DNA from: Planctomycetaceae bacterium
GTDB lineage: Bacteria; Planctomycetota; Planctomycetia; Pirellulales; Pirellulaceae
Length of the DNA: 39,671 nt
NCBI GenBank assembly: GCA_002723275.1
Contig: PBNZ01000022.1
Coordinates: 1 to 39,671, forward strand
Direction of reading: 5' to 3'
A model generated the notes under the pieces. It did no database searches. It was not told the origin of the DNA and saw only the letters and a list, made by a program, of their open reading frames with translations. The position numbers and the translations under genes are program-made. The first letter of the stretch is position 1; every line of letters starts with the position of its first letter. Below are positions 1-8,466 of the stretch, in pieces.

Positions 1-173
1 GGTGATTGAGTGGGCAGCGACGGCGCTGAATCCTCACCCTTTCACCTGCAAATCGAAATAAAGGGTTCGGATCATGTTGGGTGCTGAGGAAGCGAAGTCC
101 AAGAGAGTTTGAGAGTGAATTGGTGTGATGCAATGTGGGCAGTTAGTGCCGGAGATCCCTGACGAACAAAGTT

Positions 174-342
174 GCGCAGCAGTCAAAACGCGAAACGTGG
201 CGATTGGCTATGATGGGGTGCGAAAGGGAAACCGAAGGCAATGCGCAAAAGAAAACGCCTAAGCCCTTATGAATTGGGGACTAGGGCGATGGCGTGCGAC
301 GTGATGCGACGAATCGCGAAAGTAGCGGAGGAGGGACTCGAA
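174..342 (+). repeat. Left copy of 169-bp direct repeat: decayed integrase 3' end plus 20 nt of tRNA
   Basis: This segment aligns without gaps to 11638-11806 with 12 mismatches. All differences fall in 174-283; the last 59 bases (284-342) are identical. Eight mismatches are transitions in which this copy carries A or T. In the integrase reading frame two of the changes create stops (CGA to TGA and TTG to TAG), so this copy is not coding. Similarity ends at 342, inside the tRNA T-loop, and unrelated DNA follows at once. I infer it is the relic end of an older element integrated at the same tRNA. Confidence 0.9.
323..342 (-). other. Candidate attachment-site core (left), a 20-nt copy of the tRNA-Met 3' end
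   Basis: These 20 bases equal 11787-11806, the discriminator base, 3' acceptor strand and 3' T-arm portion of the tRNA-Met gene. The rest of the tRNA is absent here. Tyrosine recombinases commonly cross over within the T-arm or 3' end of tRNA genes, so this is probably an att core. The exact crossover point cannot be set, because the identity continues beyond the tRNA into the integrase tail. Confidence 0.65.
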
Positions 343-1200
343 GTTGTCTTGAAATTCCGGGGGAAAACCTTCATTCTCGCGGTCGCGGGGGATTCATTGC
401 GGATATTTCGGCCCGAGTAATCGTGACTCAAGCACGGAGTCGTCACTTCAAAGACCGCATGTTGCATATGAGCTGTACGCTGTTGGACTATCCTGATATG
501 GCTACCTCAATTATTAATTTCAAAGATGACTCATCGACGCCGATCTAAAGGCGATTGTTGACCGATGGGTAAACCTCCGGATGAATTAAAGGCCCGCATT
601 GTCGCCACTGTTCAGGCCGTGGGCGGTTAGGCTCTGCAGACTCACTGGAGTCACGTGCCTTGCGAGTCGGGTGTCTTCGTTGATAGGCACGCTGCCTCAA
701 GAATTTTATACAGGTAAATTTTCCCAGCAAGCGAATGGCAAATGGGGAACAGCTGTGGCTTATTTGAAGGCTATTTTTAAATCAACGACCTGCGCGGAAC
801 CCAGCCACTCCCAAAAGGCTCCACACCGACAATAAGCGATTTCAATGTACCAATCATTAGATACGGTAAGAATTAGTCGCATGCCTTGCACATTCTCTGG
901 TTTTTAATGCTGATAAGATTCACCGTCGCTCTTTAAAAATTTGAGTCAATCACTTTAAAATATAGAGACAAGGTGTAGGTCAATCTTCAACGAGCAAAAG
1001 CAACTTGGTTTTCTCAGGATGGAGCAATTGTCTGCCTTCCCTCCGGAAAATCCTCAGAACAAGGGGAGGATTATCCAACCATTTCAATTGCACCAGCTGG
1101 GAGTCCCGTGCGAAATTAATCTTCGCTCCAAATATTCTAAAAACCTTAGGTCCTTAATTGAGGCCTCATTTTTCCGTTTACCTCATTGAATTGTCAGGCC
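343..1200. other. Gene-poor segment at the left end of the island
   Basis: No open frame here has a ribosome-binding site or recognisable protein content. The frame 294-548 simply starts in the integrase tail and runs into unrelated DNA. The only structured element is a 33-bp sequence (610-642) that recurs at 4752-4784. The segment probably holds decayed DNA and the upstream region of tspO. Confidence 0.5.
610..642. repeat. 33-bp dispersed repeat, copy 1
   Basis: Thirty of 33 bases match 4752-4784, including the shared end GGCTCTGCAGACT. Both copies lie inside the same putative island. On the minus strand both can be read in one frame with similar residues (SLTAHGLNSG against SLIANGLNDG), which hints at a relic of a short coding sequence. 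The family is not recognised. Confidence 0.5.
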
Positions 1201-1722
1201 ATGTCAAAAACCGTTCCGTCAACAAACGATCCCAAACAAAGTCGCGGATTGCTCTTTGGTTTACTAGGGATCTCTTTCATCATTTTAATACTGGGTGGAT
1301 TGCTTACGTCACTGGGGATCGGGCCTTGGTATCAGGAGCTTAGCTTTCCACCATTTCAACCACCAGCTTGGGTCTTTACACCTGCTTGGGTTCTGATTTT
1401 AACTTTGTTGGCAATGGGCACTTGGAAACTGATTTTACAAGGCCCCGAGCAATCGATGGCACTGACCGGAATCGCACTCATTCTTTATGGATGCCAGATT
1501 GTCTTGAACGCAGGTTGGTCTCTATTGTTTTTTTCAGTTGCCAGACCTGATTTTGCGTTGGGCACAATAATTGTTCTGGACATTGTGTTGGCCGCGATGG
1601 TGGTGACTTATTTCCGAGTTTCCAAATTTGCTGGCATTTGCCTAATCCCGTACCTTGCGTGGCTGCTTTTTGCGACAGCGATCAATTGTTGGATCGTGTT
1701 TAAAAACCCTTCGTTTGGCTAA
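1201..1722 (+). CDS. tspO: TspO/MBR family membrane protein
   Basis: A 173-residue protein with five hydrophobic segments, the size and topology of the TspO/peripheral benzodiazepine receptor family. Visible family motifs are WYQELSFPPFQPP and WVFTPAWV (residues 43-63), NAGWSLLFF (103-111) and LIPYLAWLLFATAIN (148-162). TspO proteins bind porphyrins and are linked to tetrapyrrole, oxygen and light responses in several bacteria. I chose ATG 1201 because the longer frame needs a TTG at 1186 and only adds residues before the polar leader. It is followed 26 bp later by a membrane-protein gene on the same strand, so co-transcription is likely. Its place in the same island as a photolyase fits a light or oxidative-stress theme, but that link is inference. 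Confidence 0.93.
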   Translation: MSKTVPSTNDPKQSRGLLFGLLGISFIILILGGLLTSLGIGPWYQELSFPPFQPPAWVFTPAWVLILTLLAMGTWKLILQGPEQSMALTGIALILYGCQIVLNAGWSLLFFSVARPDFALGTIIVLDIVLAAMVVTYFRVSKFAGICLIPYLAWLLFATAINCWIVFKNPSFG

Positions 1723-1748
1723 TTTCCTGCGCGGGGATTGCGTAGCAG

Positions 1749-2687
1749 ATGACAATTCAATCAGACCAAGCAAAGGCAGAAGCAAGCAATTGGCAAACGC
1801 AAGTCCTGGAGTACTGCTTACGCATCGGTAATTTTTTTTGCTTTGCCGGGTGGGCATGGGGGCATCTTTATTGGGAGCCTTCTTATGCATCCATCTTGTG
1901 GAGCGAAGCTTCATTTGAATGGTTTCAACAATTCGGTTACAGCTGGGAAGAGTTCACAGGAACGGGTGCGAATGATGGTTTGATTCAGGAATGCATTCAA
2001 TGGATTGGCTGGATATGCGTGGCAAATGCCGTCCTCAGCTTTACTGCGAGACGAAATTCTTGGATTCAACTATGTCTGCTAACATCGGGTAGCCTATTCA
2101 TGTTAGCTGTAGCAGTTGCCAAATACATACGGTCAGGATTCGAGCTGCCGATGTTAATCGAGCACGGAGGCCAAATCTTAAGCCCGATTCTATTAGTGAT
2201 GGCGTTGTCCATAGGTGTTCGAAATCGAATCACGACCCTGACTGCCATCATCGCAGTCATGATGACATTCGGCGGACATGGACTTTACGCTGTTGGACTT
2301 TGGCCAACTCCAGCAACGTTTGTGGGGATGACTCGTGTAGTGATTGGATGGGATTACGATGCGTCAAAATTATTTTTGCTAGTGGCTGGCGTGCTGGACT
2401 TTATTGTTTGCTTTGGTGTCTTGATCCCTTTCCTTCGCCGCTCATCCGCTTTATACGCGATGATTTGGGGTATCGTCACCGCTGCAGCGCGGCCTGTCGC
2501 CGGTATGTCCTGGGAATTAAATTACTGGGGAGCGGATCAATTTCTGCATGAGTCAGCCTACCGGGCGCCGCACTTTTTTATTCCACTTTTCTTGTATTTG
2601 TATTGGACCTACACCAAAGTACAGCATTCGTTTGGTTCCTTAACATTAGAGACGAAGGATATGACCTTACCTTCAACCACAAAATGA
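1749..2687 (+). CDS. Multi-pass membrane protein, function unknown
   Basis: A 312-residue protein with about seven to eight hydrophobic segments spread along its length and no family I recognise. A short polar N-terminus (residues 1-20) precedes the first segment (GNFFCFAGWAWGHLY). Notable features are many aromatic residues, a conserved-looking GGHGLYAVGLWPTP stretch in the middle and a HESAYRAPHFFIPLFLYLY segment near the C-terminus. It starts 26 bp after tspO and ends 53 bp before the PhoD-like gene, so the three probably form one transcription unit. A role alongside TspO, such as small-molecule or pigment-linked transport, is possible but nothing in the sequence proves it. ATG 1749 is the first start after the tspO stop. 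Confidence 0.8.
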   Translation: MTIQSDQAKAEASNWQTQVLEYCLRIGNFFCFAGWAWGHLYWEPSYASILWSEASFEWFQQFGYSWEEFTGTGANDGLIQECIQWIGWICVANAVLSFTARRNSWIQLCLLTSGSLFMLAVAVAKYIRSGFELPMLIEHGGQILSPILLVMALSIGVRNRITTLTAIIAVMMTFGGHGLYAVGLWPTPATFVGMTRVVIGWDYDASKLFLLVAGVLDFIVCFGVLIPFLRRSSALYAMIWGIVTAAARPVAGMSWELNYWGADQFLHESAYRAPHFFIPLFLYLYWTYTKVQHSFGSLTLETKDMTLPSTTK

Positions 2688-2740
2688 ATCATTCTCGACT
2701 CAAATGTCGTTGAAAAAACATCTTGCAATTTGGATCAGCC

Positions 2741-4537
2741 ATGAGAAATCGAATATTTGCATCACTCATAATCTTGCTTATCGCCAACACCGTTGTGGGC
2801 CAAAACCGGAGAAGGGTCGATTTATCGATTCCCGAAGTTGACCGTAAAGATGTCATTTGTTTCGCGCTGTATACCGTTCATGATCAGACGCTGAAATTGA
2901 CAGCCCAGCTTTATCCCTTGAAGAATGACGAAGTGAGGCTCGCCCGACTGGAAATCAAAAAAGAAGGTAATTGGGTCGAAGTCGCCCAGACAGAAGTGAT
3001 CGAACAAGGTTGGACAGCACCTTTTCGCGTCGCAAAATGGGATGACGCCAACACGTGGCAGTATCGAGTTCGCCATGGTGAGCAAGCGGTCTATGAAGGC
3101 ACCATTCGTAGAAACCCCACAGACAAGGATGAGATCGTCGTAGCTGGGTTTACTGGTAATTCGATTATGCCTGCTCACGGCGGAGATATTTCGCGACAGG
3201 ATATTCTGGACAACATCCAAAGAATCAATGCGGATATTCTTTTTTTTGCCGGTGACCAAGTTTACGACCACAAACGTCACTATGCTGCATGGCTCAAATT
3301 CGGAAGGGATTTTGGGGATATCATCAAAGATCGCCCCACCATTTGCTTACCCGATGATCACGACGTTGGTCAACCGAATCTTTGGGGAGAGAGTGGCAAG
3401 ATATCAACACTTCGCGGTGCAGCGGATGGTGGTTACGCGCAGCCAGGCTTATATGTGCAAGAGGTTGAAAGAGCTCAAACGAGTCATCTTCCCGACCCAG
3501 CCGATCCGCACAAAATCGGACAAGACATTAGTGTTTATTTTACGAATCTCAATTGGGGAAACATTGACTTTGCTATTCTCGAAGATCGCAAGTTCAAAAC
3601 AGGGCCAGCTGGTCGGGTGCCCAAACAGGGGCCACGCCCAGATCACATCCGGAATCCTGAATACGACCCGGTAAGTGTTGATGTCGAAGGCGCGATTCTG
3701 TTAGGAAAAAGACAACTTGCCTTTCTAAAATCTTGGACTCAAGATTGGCAGAACGCCAAGATGAAAGTTGCGTTATCGCAAACTATTTTTTGTGGCGGAG
3801 CTCATATTCACGGAAGTGCTAGTGGCCGCTTGCATGCTGATATGGACTCCAATGGCTGGCCTCAATCAGGTCGAAACCGAGCAATCGACGCTCTGAGGAA
3901 AGGTTTTGCATTTCATCTGGCAGGGGACCAACACCTGGCAACTATTTTTCACCATGGAGTCAACGAACATCGCGATGCGATTTGGTCCTTTTGTGTTCCC
4001 TCAATTGCGAATTTATATCTGCGTTGGTGGGCGCCACTTGAGGCTGGTGCAAATCGAGAAGATAACATGCCAGAATATACCGGTGACCATCTCGATGGCT
4101 TTGGTAATAAAGTGACCAATTACGCGGCTGCCAATCCCGAAAAGAAACCTGCCGGAAATATCCTGAACACTCGATCCGCTGGTTTTGGCATTGTTCGACT
4201 TAACACGAAAACTCGTGAAATTACGATGGAATGTTGGCCGCGGAATGTAGACATCACCAGCGATGATGCTCAGCAATATCCCGGTTGGCCGCGCACCATT
4301 TCGCAGTTGGACAATTACCACCCGCGGTCGTGGGGAAAAATGAAAGAGTTCCAATTCGATTATGCTCATCCTGTAGTTCAATTAGTCGACAATGAGACCG
4401 ATGAAGTTCTCTATACAATCAGGGCCCAAAATAGTTTCTTCACTCCCCATGCCCCACTGAATAGAGAATTTACCATCAAGGTTGGCAAAGACAGTCCAGA
4501 CCGTGTGATTACCACTAGTGCCAAGGCCAAGAAATAG
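2741..4537 (+). CDS. PhoD-like secreted metallophosphatase/phosphodiesterase
   Basis: The 598-residue product begins with a signal peptide (hydrophobic residues 6-18, likely cut after VVG). An N-terminal beta-rich domain is followed by a calcineurin-like metallophosphatase core of the PhoD family. Metal-ligand motifs are GDQVYDH (171-177), DDHDVGQPN (205-213), and GDQHLATI further on. The segment FCVPSIANLY after the last motif is also typical of PhoD-like proteins. Such enzymes hydrolyse phosphomonoesters or diesters outside the cytoplasm and usually bind Ca and Fe. ATG 2741 is preferred over the TTG at 2723 because it places the signal peptide at the N-terminus. It is the third gene in the tspO run. 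The substrate cannot be told from sequence, and no phosphate-regulation site was identified. Confidence 0.88.
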   Translation: MRNRIFASLIILLIANTVVGQNRRRVDLSIPEVDRKDVICFALYTVHDQTLKLTAQLYPLKNDEVRLARLEIKKEGNWVEVAQTEVIEQGWTAPFRVAKWDDANTWQYRVRHGEQAVYEGTIRRNPTDKDEIVVAGFTGNSIMPAHGGDISRQDILDNIQRINADILFFAGDQVYDHKRHYAAWLKFGRDFGDIIKDRPTICLPDDHDVGQPNLWGESGKISTLRGAADGGYAQPGLYVQEVERAQTSHLPDPADPHKIGQDISVYFTNLNWGNIDFAILEDRKFKTGPAGRVPKQGPRPDHIRNPEYDPVSVDVEGAILLGKRQLAFLKSWTQDWQNAKMKVALSQTIFCGGAHIHGSASGRLHADMDSNGWPQSGRNRAIDALRKGFAFHLAGDQHLATIFHHGVNEHRDAIWSFCVPSIANLYLRWWAPLEAGANREDNMPEYTGDHLDGFGNKVTNYAAANPEKKPAGNILNTRSAGFGIVRLNTKTREITMECWPRNVDITSDDAQQYPGWPRTISQLDNYHPRSWGKMKEFQFDYAHPVVQLVDNETDEVLYTIRAQNSFFTPHAPLNREFTIKVGKDSPDRVITTSAKAKK

Positions 4538-4751
4538 TCGACTTCGATGGTCAGGCATGAATTAGGAGCAGGAACAATTCAAAGTTGATCCGATGTATCT
4601 GGAAGCATGTGGACAAAGGATAGTCGATTGTCTCCCTGACCAAAACTGCGACCGTAATTGATTGCCATTTTGAATTTTATGCAGCTAAGTATCAGCGGCC
4701 CGAACCATGACGCGATGCTGACTATTGCCGCATTCAGAAGTTTTGCCCATC

Positions 4752-4784
4752 GTTCAGGCCGTTGGCGATCAGGCTCTGCAGACT
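4752..4784. repeat. 33-bp dispersed repeat, copy 2
   Basis: Matches 610-642 at 30 of 33 positions. It lies downstream of the PEP-CTERM gene on the minus strand, in a stretch without a convincing gene. Some similarity continues on the minus strand toward lower coordinates, but it is too weak to set a boundary by eye. Confidence 0.5.
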
Positions 4785-4893
4785 TGCGAGAGTGGTCACC
4801 AGCTGGACGTTGCCCCAGCCGGTCTCTTGGAAGACGGAGATCCACAAACGGGGGGATGATTTCACGACGAGAGAGATCTGCTGATCAACCAGC

Positions 4894-5535
4894 TCAGCGA
4901 CGACGCTCCCACCAAGTAGCGATACAGCCAACGATGCCAAGCAACGTCCAAGTGATCACCGAGGCGGGTTCGGGAATGGGGGCAGGATCTGAACGAGTAA
5001 TAGTCAGACTGTTTGTTCTGATCGACGGCGTAACGTCGGAAGAAAAGACGATGGTGGATCCCGTTCCAAGTCCAATGTTTTCGTCATCAAAATACATATT
5101 TCCCAAATATAAATCACTCGAAGAATTATTGAATTTAAACCAAGCAAGTGTCGGCGTTGCACCCGTAGCTAAGTCGACATCAAACCAAAGACCTTCAGTC
5201 ACTCCTTCTCTAGGAACGTTACCGCTGTGGTCACTCAGCAACCATTCCATCCCATCAAATTGAAAATCAAGGTCAATAATTCCAGAGGCAGAGTAGCCAT
5301 GCCACTCATGATATGTCGTTAATCCGCTGAGATCCGCTCCTGTTGCAAAAGATTCGGTATTCGTGTCCAGCGTCGTATCGTAAGTCATCGAGTAATTGAA
5401 GGCCCCAACTTCTTCTTCCAAGTCCACTGTTTTATACGTGCCACTGAACGTTAAGTTAACGATGGATGCCTGGACATGACTTGGCATCCCAACGATGAAA
5501 ACGACGGCAATTGAAAGGAAGGAGAGTCGGATCAT
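4894..5535 (-). CDS. PEP-CTERM sorted exported protein
   Basis: A 213-residue secreted protein. The N-terminus (residues 1-24) is a signal peptide ending near VQA. The C-terminus carries the PEP-CTERM tripartite signal: PIPEPAS, a hydrophobic helix (about residues 190-208) and the basic end ERRR. The middle is polar and beta-rich, with no recognised catalytic domain. PEP-CTERM proteins are cut and anchored or released by exosortase and often belong to the extracellular matrix; no exosortase gene lies in this window. The nearest same-strand gene is the lipoprotein 236 bp upstream, so it is probably transcribed alone. The start has only a weak purine-rich ribosome site. Confidence 0.9.
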   Translation of the reverse strand: MIRLSFLSIAVVFIVGMPSHVQASIVNLTFSGTYKTVDLEEEVGAFNYSMTYDTTLDTNTESFATGADLSGLTTYHEWHGYSASGIIDLDFQFDGMEWLLSDHSGNVPREGVTEGLWFDVDLATGATPTLAWFKFNNSSSDLYLGNMYFDDENIGLGTGSTIVFSSDVTPSIRTNSLTITRSDPAPIPEPASVITWTLLGIVGCIATWWERRR

Positions 5536-5770
5536 AATGATTTCTCAATTTCGCGGAGGTAATCCAGGGCAGCTACGCGCGCCAGGGTACCTGGCGTGCG
5601 AGCCAATCTCAAGCCTTTGTTCCAATTCTGGTACTGATTCCGGAGCTTTTGATGAGGCCAAGAGGCTACCGATAGGTATGGTCAGAGTTTCTGGAGCGTC
5701 TGGCGATCCTACTGCAGACTGATGCTGTTCTCGCGACACAACTTTACTTGCCAACGCCAGAGACCGCGGA

Positions 5771-6334
5771 TTACTGGTACGGGTTGATCAGTAATCCCGA
5801 AATTGGGTTTTGCCGCACGTTTGCCGGCCACTCTGGATCCGGTGTGTGAGTAAACTCGGCGTCATTAGGTATTTTTGCAACCTCTTCCTCGTGAAGGCGG
5901 TTATCCCCAGATACGAATTTAATTCTTCTACTCATCGAGACGCTATTGCACTTCCATGTTTTATTTTCATAGACGTAATCAGCCGAGTAGCCAAACACCC
6001 ACAAAGAGTTAAATTCGCCTTCATTAGATTGATAATTAAATGGTTGATTCCACGAAAATGAAACAGAGGCGTGATACGGGAACTCACGCGATGGGGTGCT
6101 TTTGACATCAAAGGAAAGAGGTTCTTTGATTTCAGGATTACCCCATGCCAATGTCTGTGTCCCGTCGATTGCAGCACTGCGATCCCCACCGTACTTTTTG
6201 GTAATCGCAGCGGGGATTTTCTCCTCAACTGTTTTCGCTAATGCTTCAAAACTTGACAACGCGGCCTTTTCTGAGTCACCACAACCGAGGACTAGCACAG
6301 CACCCACAATGAGAATGAAATGTTCGTTCTTCAT
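5771..6334 (-). CDS. Putative lipoprotein, function unknown
   Basis: A 187-residue protein. Its N-terminus has a short charged start, a hydrophobic run (residues 7-16) and a lipobox ending in LGC, so Cys18 is the probable lipidated residue. The mature part is polar, with aromatic-rich beta-like segments such as PYHASVSFSWNQPF, and no domain I recognise. A good ribosome site (TGGAG) lies about 10 nt before the ATG. It reads in the same direction as the downstream PEP-CTERM gene but is separated from it by 236 bp. Membrane anchoring is a firm inference; its role is not known. Confidence 0.78.
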   Translation of the reverse strand: MKNEHFILIVGAVLVLGCGDSEKAALSSFEALAKTVEEKIPAAITKKYGGDRSAAIDGTQTLAWGNPEIKEPLSFDVKSTPSREFPYHASVSFSWNQPFNYQSNEGEFNSLWVFGYSADYVYENKTWKCNSVSMSRRIKFVSGDNRLHEEEVAKIPNDAEFTHTPDPEWPANVRQNPISGLLINPYQ

Positions 6335-6770
6335 CTAATTTGTCTCCATATCGCTACGTCAGATGGATCTTATTCTCTTCGATTCATCCGCGCGATTCTA
6401 CCTCTACCCGCTGACGTCCAAGCCTCTCGTGATGGTCTTGTAATCCACTTCTTCACCAATTCCTGAACTTCTAGTGGAGTCCCGATGTAATGGCGGGCAG
6501 ATTCAGAGTTTATGGAACATCTGCGTTTTCACTAAAACCCGGTCGATCTTATCTTGAGATAAGCCTATCGTGATTTTGAAGCGGTCAGATGATGAACTAG
6601 TGGCTACGTCTCCATCAAGTAGTGACATAGCCGACAAAATCGATTCTTGAGAGCTCTTAACGGCTCATCACATTGATTAACTAGTGACACCAATGGCTTG
6701 AACTGAGGCGATTCAAGGTTGAGAATAAGAGACAGTCAACTGACTCCGACCAGTACTTAGGAGCACCCAA
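6335..6770. other. Gene-free segment with a short perfect inverted repeat
   Basis: No credible gene is seen. At 6548-6563 lies CTTATCT-TG-AGATAAG, a 7-bp perfect inverted repeat with a 2-nt spacer, about 200 bp upstream of the next gene. Its role is unknown and it could be chance. The segment separates the divergent lipoprotein and small membrane-protein genes, so promoters for both are expected here. Confidence 0.45.
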
Positions 6771-7016
6771 ATGGAAAAACCGAAGACCACTAAGCAAGAG
6801 ACCCACGACTTGGTTGGCGTAGAGTTGGTTCGTATGATTGTCACTTTCATAGGGGTAATGGCCGTAGCCTTTTTCGCGTCGCTTGTCGTGCCTCGGTGGC
6901 TTTCTCCGCCCGAGGAAGGTGTTGAACGTTTCAATCGGCAACAGGAAGCACAGACGGAGCTTCAGGAGCGAAAACCGAGTGAACTCGATGGCCAGATCAA
7001 TCACGTCGAGCGGTAA
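6771..7016 (+). CDS. Small single-pass membrane protein
   Basis: An 81-residue protein with a charged N-terminus, one hydrophobic segment (about residues 19-43, MIVTFIGVMAVAFFASLVV) and a polar, Glu/Gln-rich C-terminal tail that could form a helix. A purine-rich ribosome site (TAGGAG) sits about 7 nt before the ATG, which supports it as a real gene. No family is recognised. It stands alone on the plus strand between the lipoprotein gene and a gene-poor region. Confidence 0.6.
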   Translation: MEKPKTTKQETHDLVGVELVRMIVTFIGVMAVAFFASLVVPRWLSPPEEGVERFNRQQEAQTELQERKPSELDGQINHVER

Positions 7017-7220
7017 AATTTTGACGTGTCTTCTTACGTTTCATCGCGTGCAGGCTGGCCCTGCAGGAGTTTGTCTTTGGCGTCATTCGGTCGTCGCAAT
7101 ATTACGATAATTGGTAGATTCGTAAAAATCCTTCGGTTCAATTCTTTCTTTGAGTGTGTCGTAGAACGCCACGCTCGCGTCGTCGCTGAGGCGTTTTTGT
7201 TTTTTATCCGATTTGAACGT

Positions 7221-7250
7221 GTTGGGGCTTGTTGGCGAAATTGCCCCAAC
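7221..7250. other. Stem-loop, possible weak terminator
   Basis: GTTGGGGC (7221-7228) pairs perfectly with GCCCCAAC (7243-7250) across a 14-nt loop. No clear T-run follows on either strand, so it is only a weak terminator candidate for the small membrane-protein gene 205 bp upstream. Confidence 0.4.
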
Positions 7251-7464
7251 TTCTAAATCGGGAAGATGCTCAGGGTTGATCGTATAAATCTCAGATCACT
7301 CTACCGAAGTGAAAAGCACCCGAAATGGAAAGCTGTTTGCCGAGATTGGCGGCTTAATGTGTGCTCGATGGGACGGCTCGCTTGCCGCCCGCACCAAATC
7401 TGGATGCCTTCCCAAAAGTGTTACCGTGATTGATTTTTAAAAGTGCCCGGACATCCCAAAAGCC

Positions 7465-7725
7465 ATGATGGCGGATAAATCACTTGAGTTTGCCGATACT
7501 TGCAAAACGCTGGAAATCTCGTTGTGGACATTGCCTCGCTACGCGCATTTGCAAAAATTCGCGTATCCATGGGTTTTGACACGCCTCACAGGCAATGCCA
7601 GAATCCGGTCCTTTTTCCAGTGGTGAAAAAAGATCGAAGAATGGCTGCAGGACGGACAAACCCCAGGGTGGGTTTTGGTGGCGATCACACCAATCGGAAA
7701 AAATTTTATGGTTAAGAGACCTTGA
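7465..7725 (+). pseudogene. Decayed helix-turn-helix (excisionase-like) gene with internal stop
   Basis: Reading from ATG 7465 gives an 86-codon frame broken by one in-frame TGA at 7624-7626. Before the stop, residues TCKTLEISLWTLPRYAHL resemble a MerR/AlpA-type winged helix-turn-helix of the excisionase class. Immediately after it, KKIEEWLQDGQTPGW resembles the IEEWL end of that fold. The frame is otherwise intact to the stop at 7723. In island DNA such genes usually encode excisionase or recombination-directionality factors. The family call is from pattern recognition only. If the TGA is a sequencing error, the gene could be intact. Confidence 0.42.
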
Positions 7726-7975
7726 AAGTGTCTTTCCCTAAATTGCCTCTTTCTGAGCTTCAAAAAAAGTCCAAGACTTTTCGTCGTGGTTTTGAGTTAT
7801 TTTTATTGCAGGTTGACGGTACTATTCCCAGGAAATTCCCGGATAGCAAAAGTCATCATCGCTCGTGGCGTGATTCAAACTCCGAATCGAGCTTTTTTAG
7901 TCGCGATGAGACGCTGTTTTAGATCCTTATCAACAACGCGGCTCCACTGGGGTCCACGTCGAAGCCAAAAGGGAG

Positions 7976-8466
7976 ATGATAATGAGCACCGAGCACACGA
8001 AAAATTGGCCTGAACTAGCAATCGGTCTTTACGATCGCCTGACCGGCAATAACGCCGAGATCACATACGCATTTGAAGAGATGCGAGTACAGGTTCCCAG
8101 CGGCACGGGCCCTGAGGCTCAACACGCCGAATGGGTTCTCGACGGATCCTTAAGGATCAGCACGAACAACAAGGGTGCGTCCCCAAAGTCTTAATGGCCG
8201 GCGAACTCGATGTCACAATCGTCGGCCACGCAGCAAGATTGATTTTTCAAAGTGATCATATCACTCTTCGTTGTGCAGACGTTCGAACGGCGTTCGCCAT
8301 CGCGAGAGCTCCAACACCCAATTTGGGGCCGCTTGGTAAACTGTTAACGTTTTCCGAGCTTCGAGTACTGGCTAGTGTGGGAAATACGAAGCCGTTCGAG
8401 ATCTTCCCCAACCCGAGCCGGGTGATACGTTGGCTTAGCCCTCGAGTAAGGGAATTAAGTAAGTAG
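7976..8466 (+). pseudogene. Frameshifted gene of unknown family
   Basis: A good ribosome site (GGGAG) precedes ATG 7976/7982. The first frame encodes about 65 plausible residues (EHTKNWPELAIGLYDRLTG and onward) and ends at 8194. From about 8170-8190 a second, overlapping frame continues with plausible protein (GELDVTIVGHAARLIF through FEIFPNPSRVIRWLSP) to the stop at 8464-8466. Joined, they give roughly 150-160 residues, consistent with a single-base indel near 8160-8190. No function is recognised. The start signals and the smooth continuation argue that it was once a real gene. Confidence 0.45.

Noticed and set aside
294-548. 84-codon plus-strand frame crossing the left att core
   Set aside because: It begins in the decayed integrase tail and continues into unrelated DNA, with no ribosome site or protein-like sequence of its own.
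4658-5263. 201-codon plus-strand frame over the PEP-CTERM gene
   Set aside because: It is the antisense shadow of the PEP-CTERM gene, which has a clear signal peptide and sorting motif on the minus strand.
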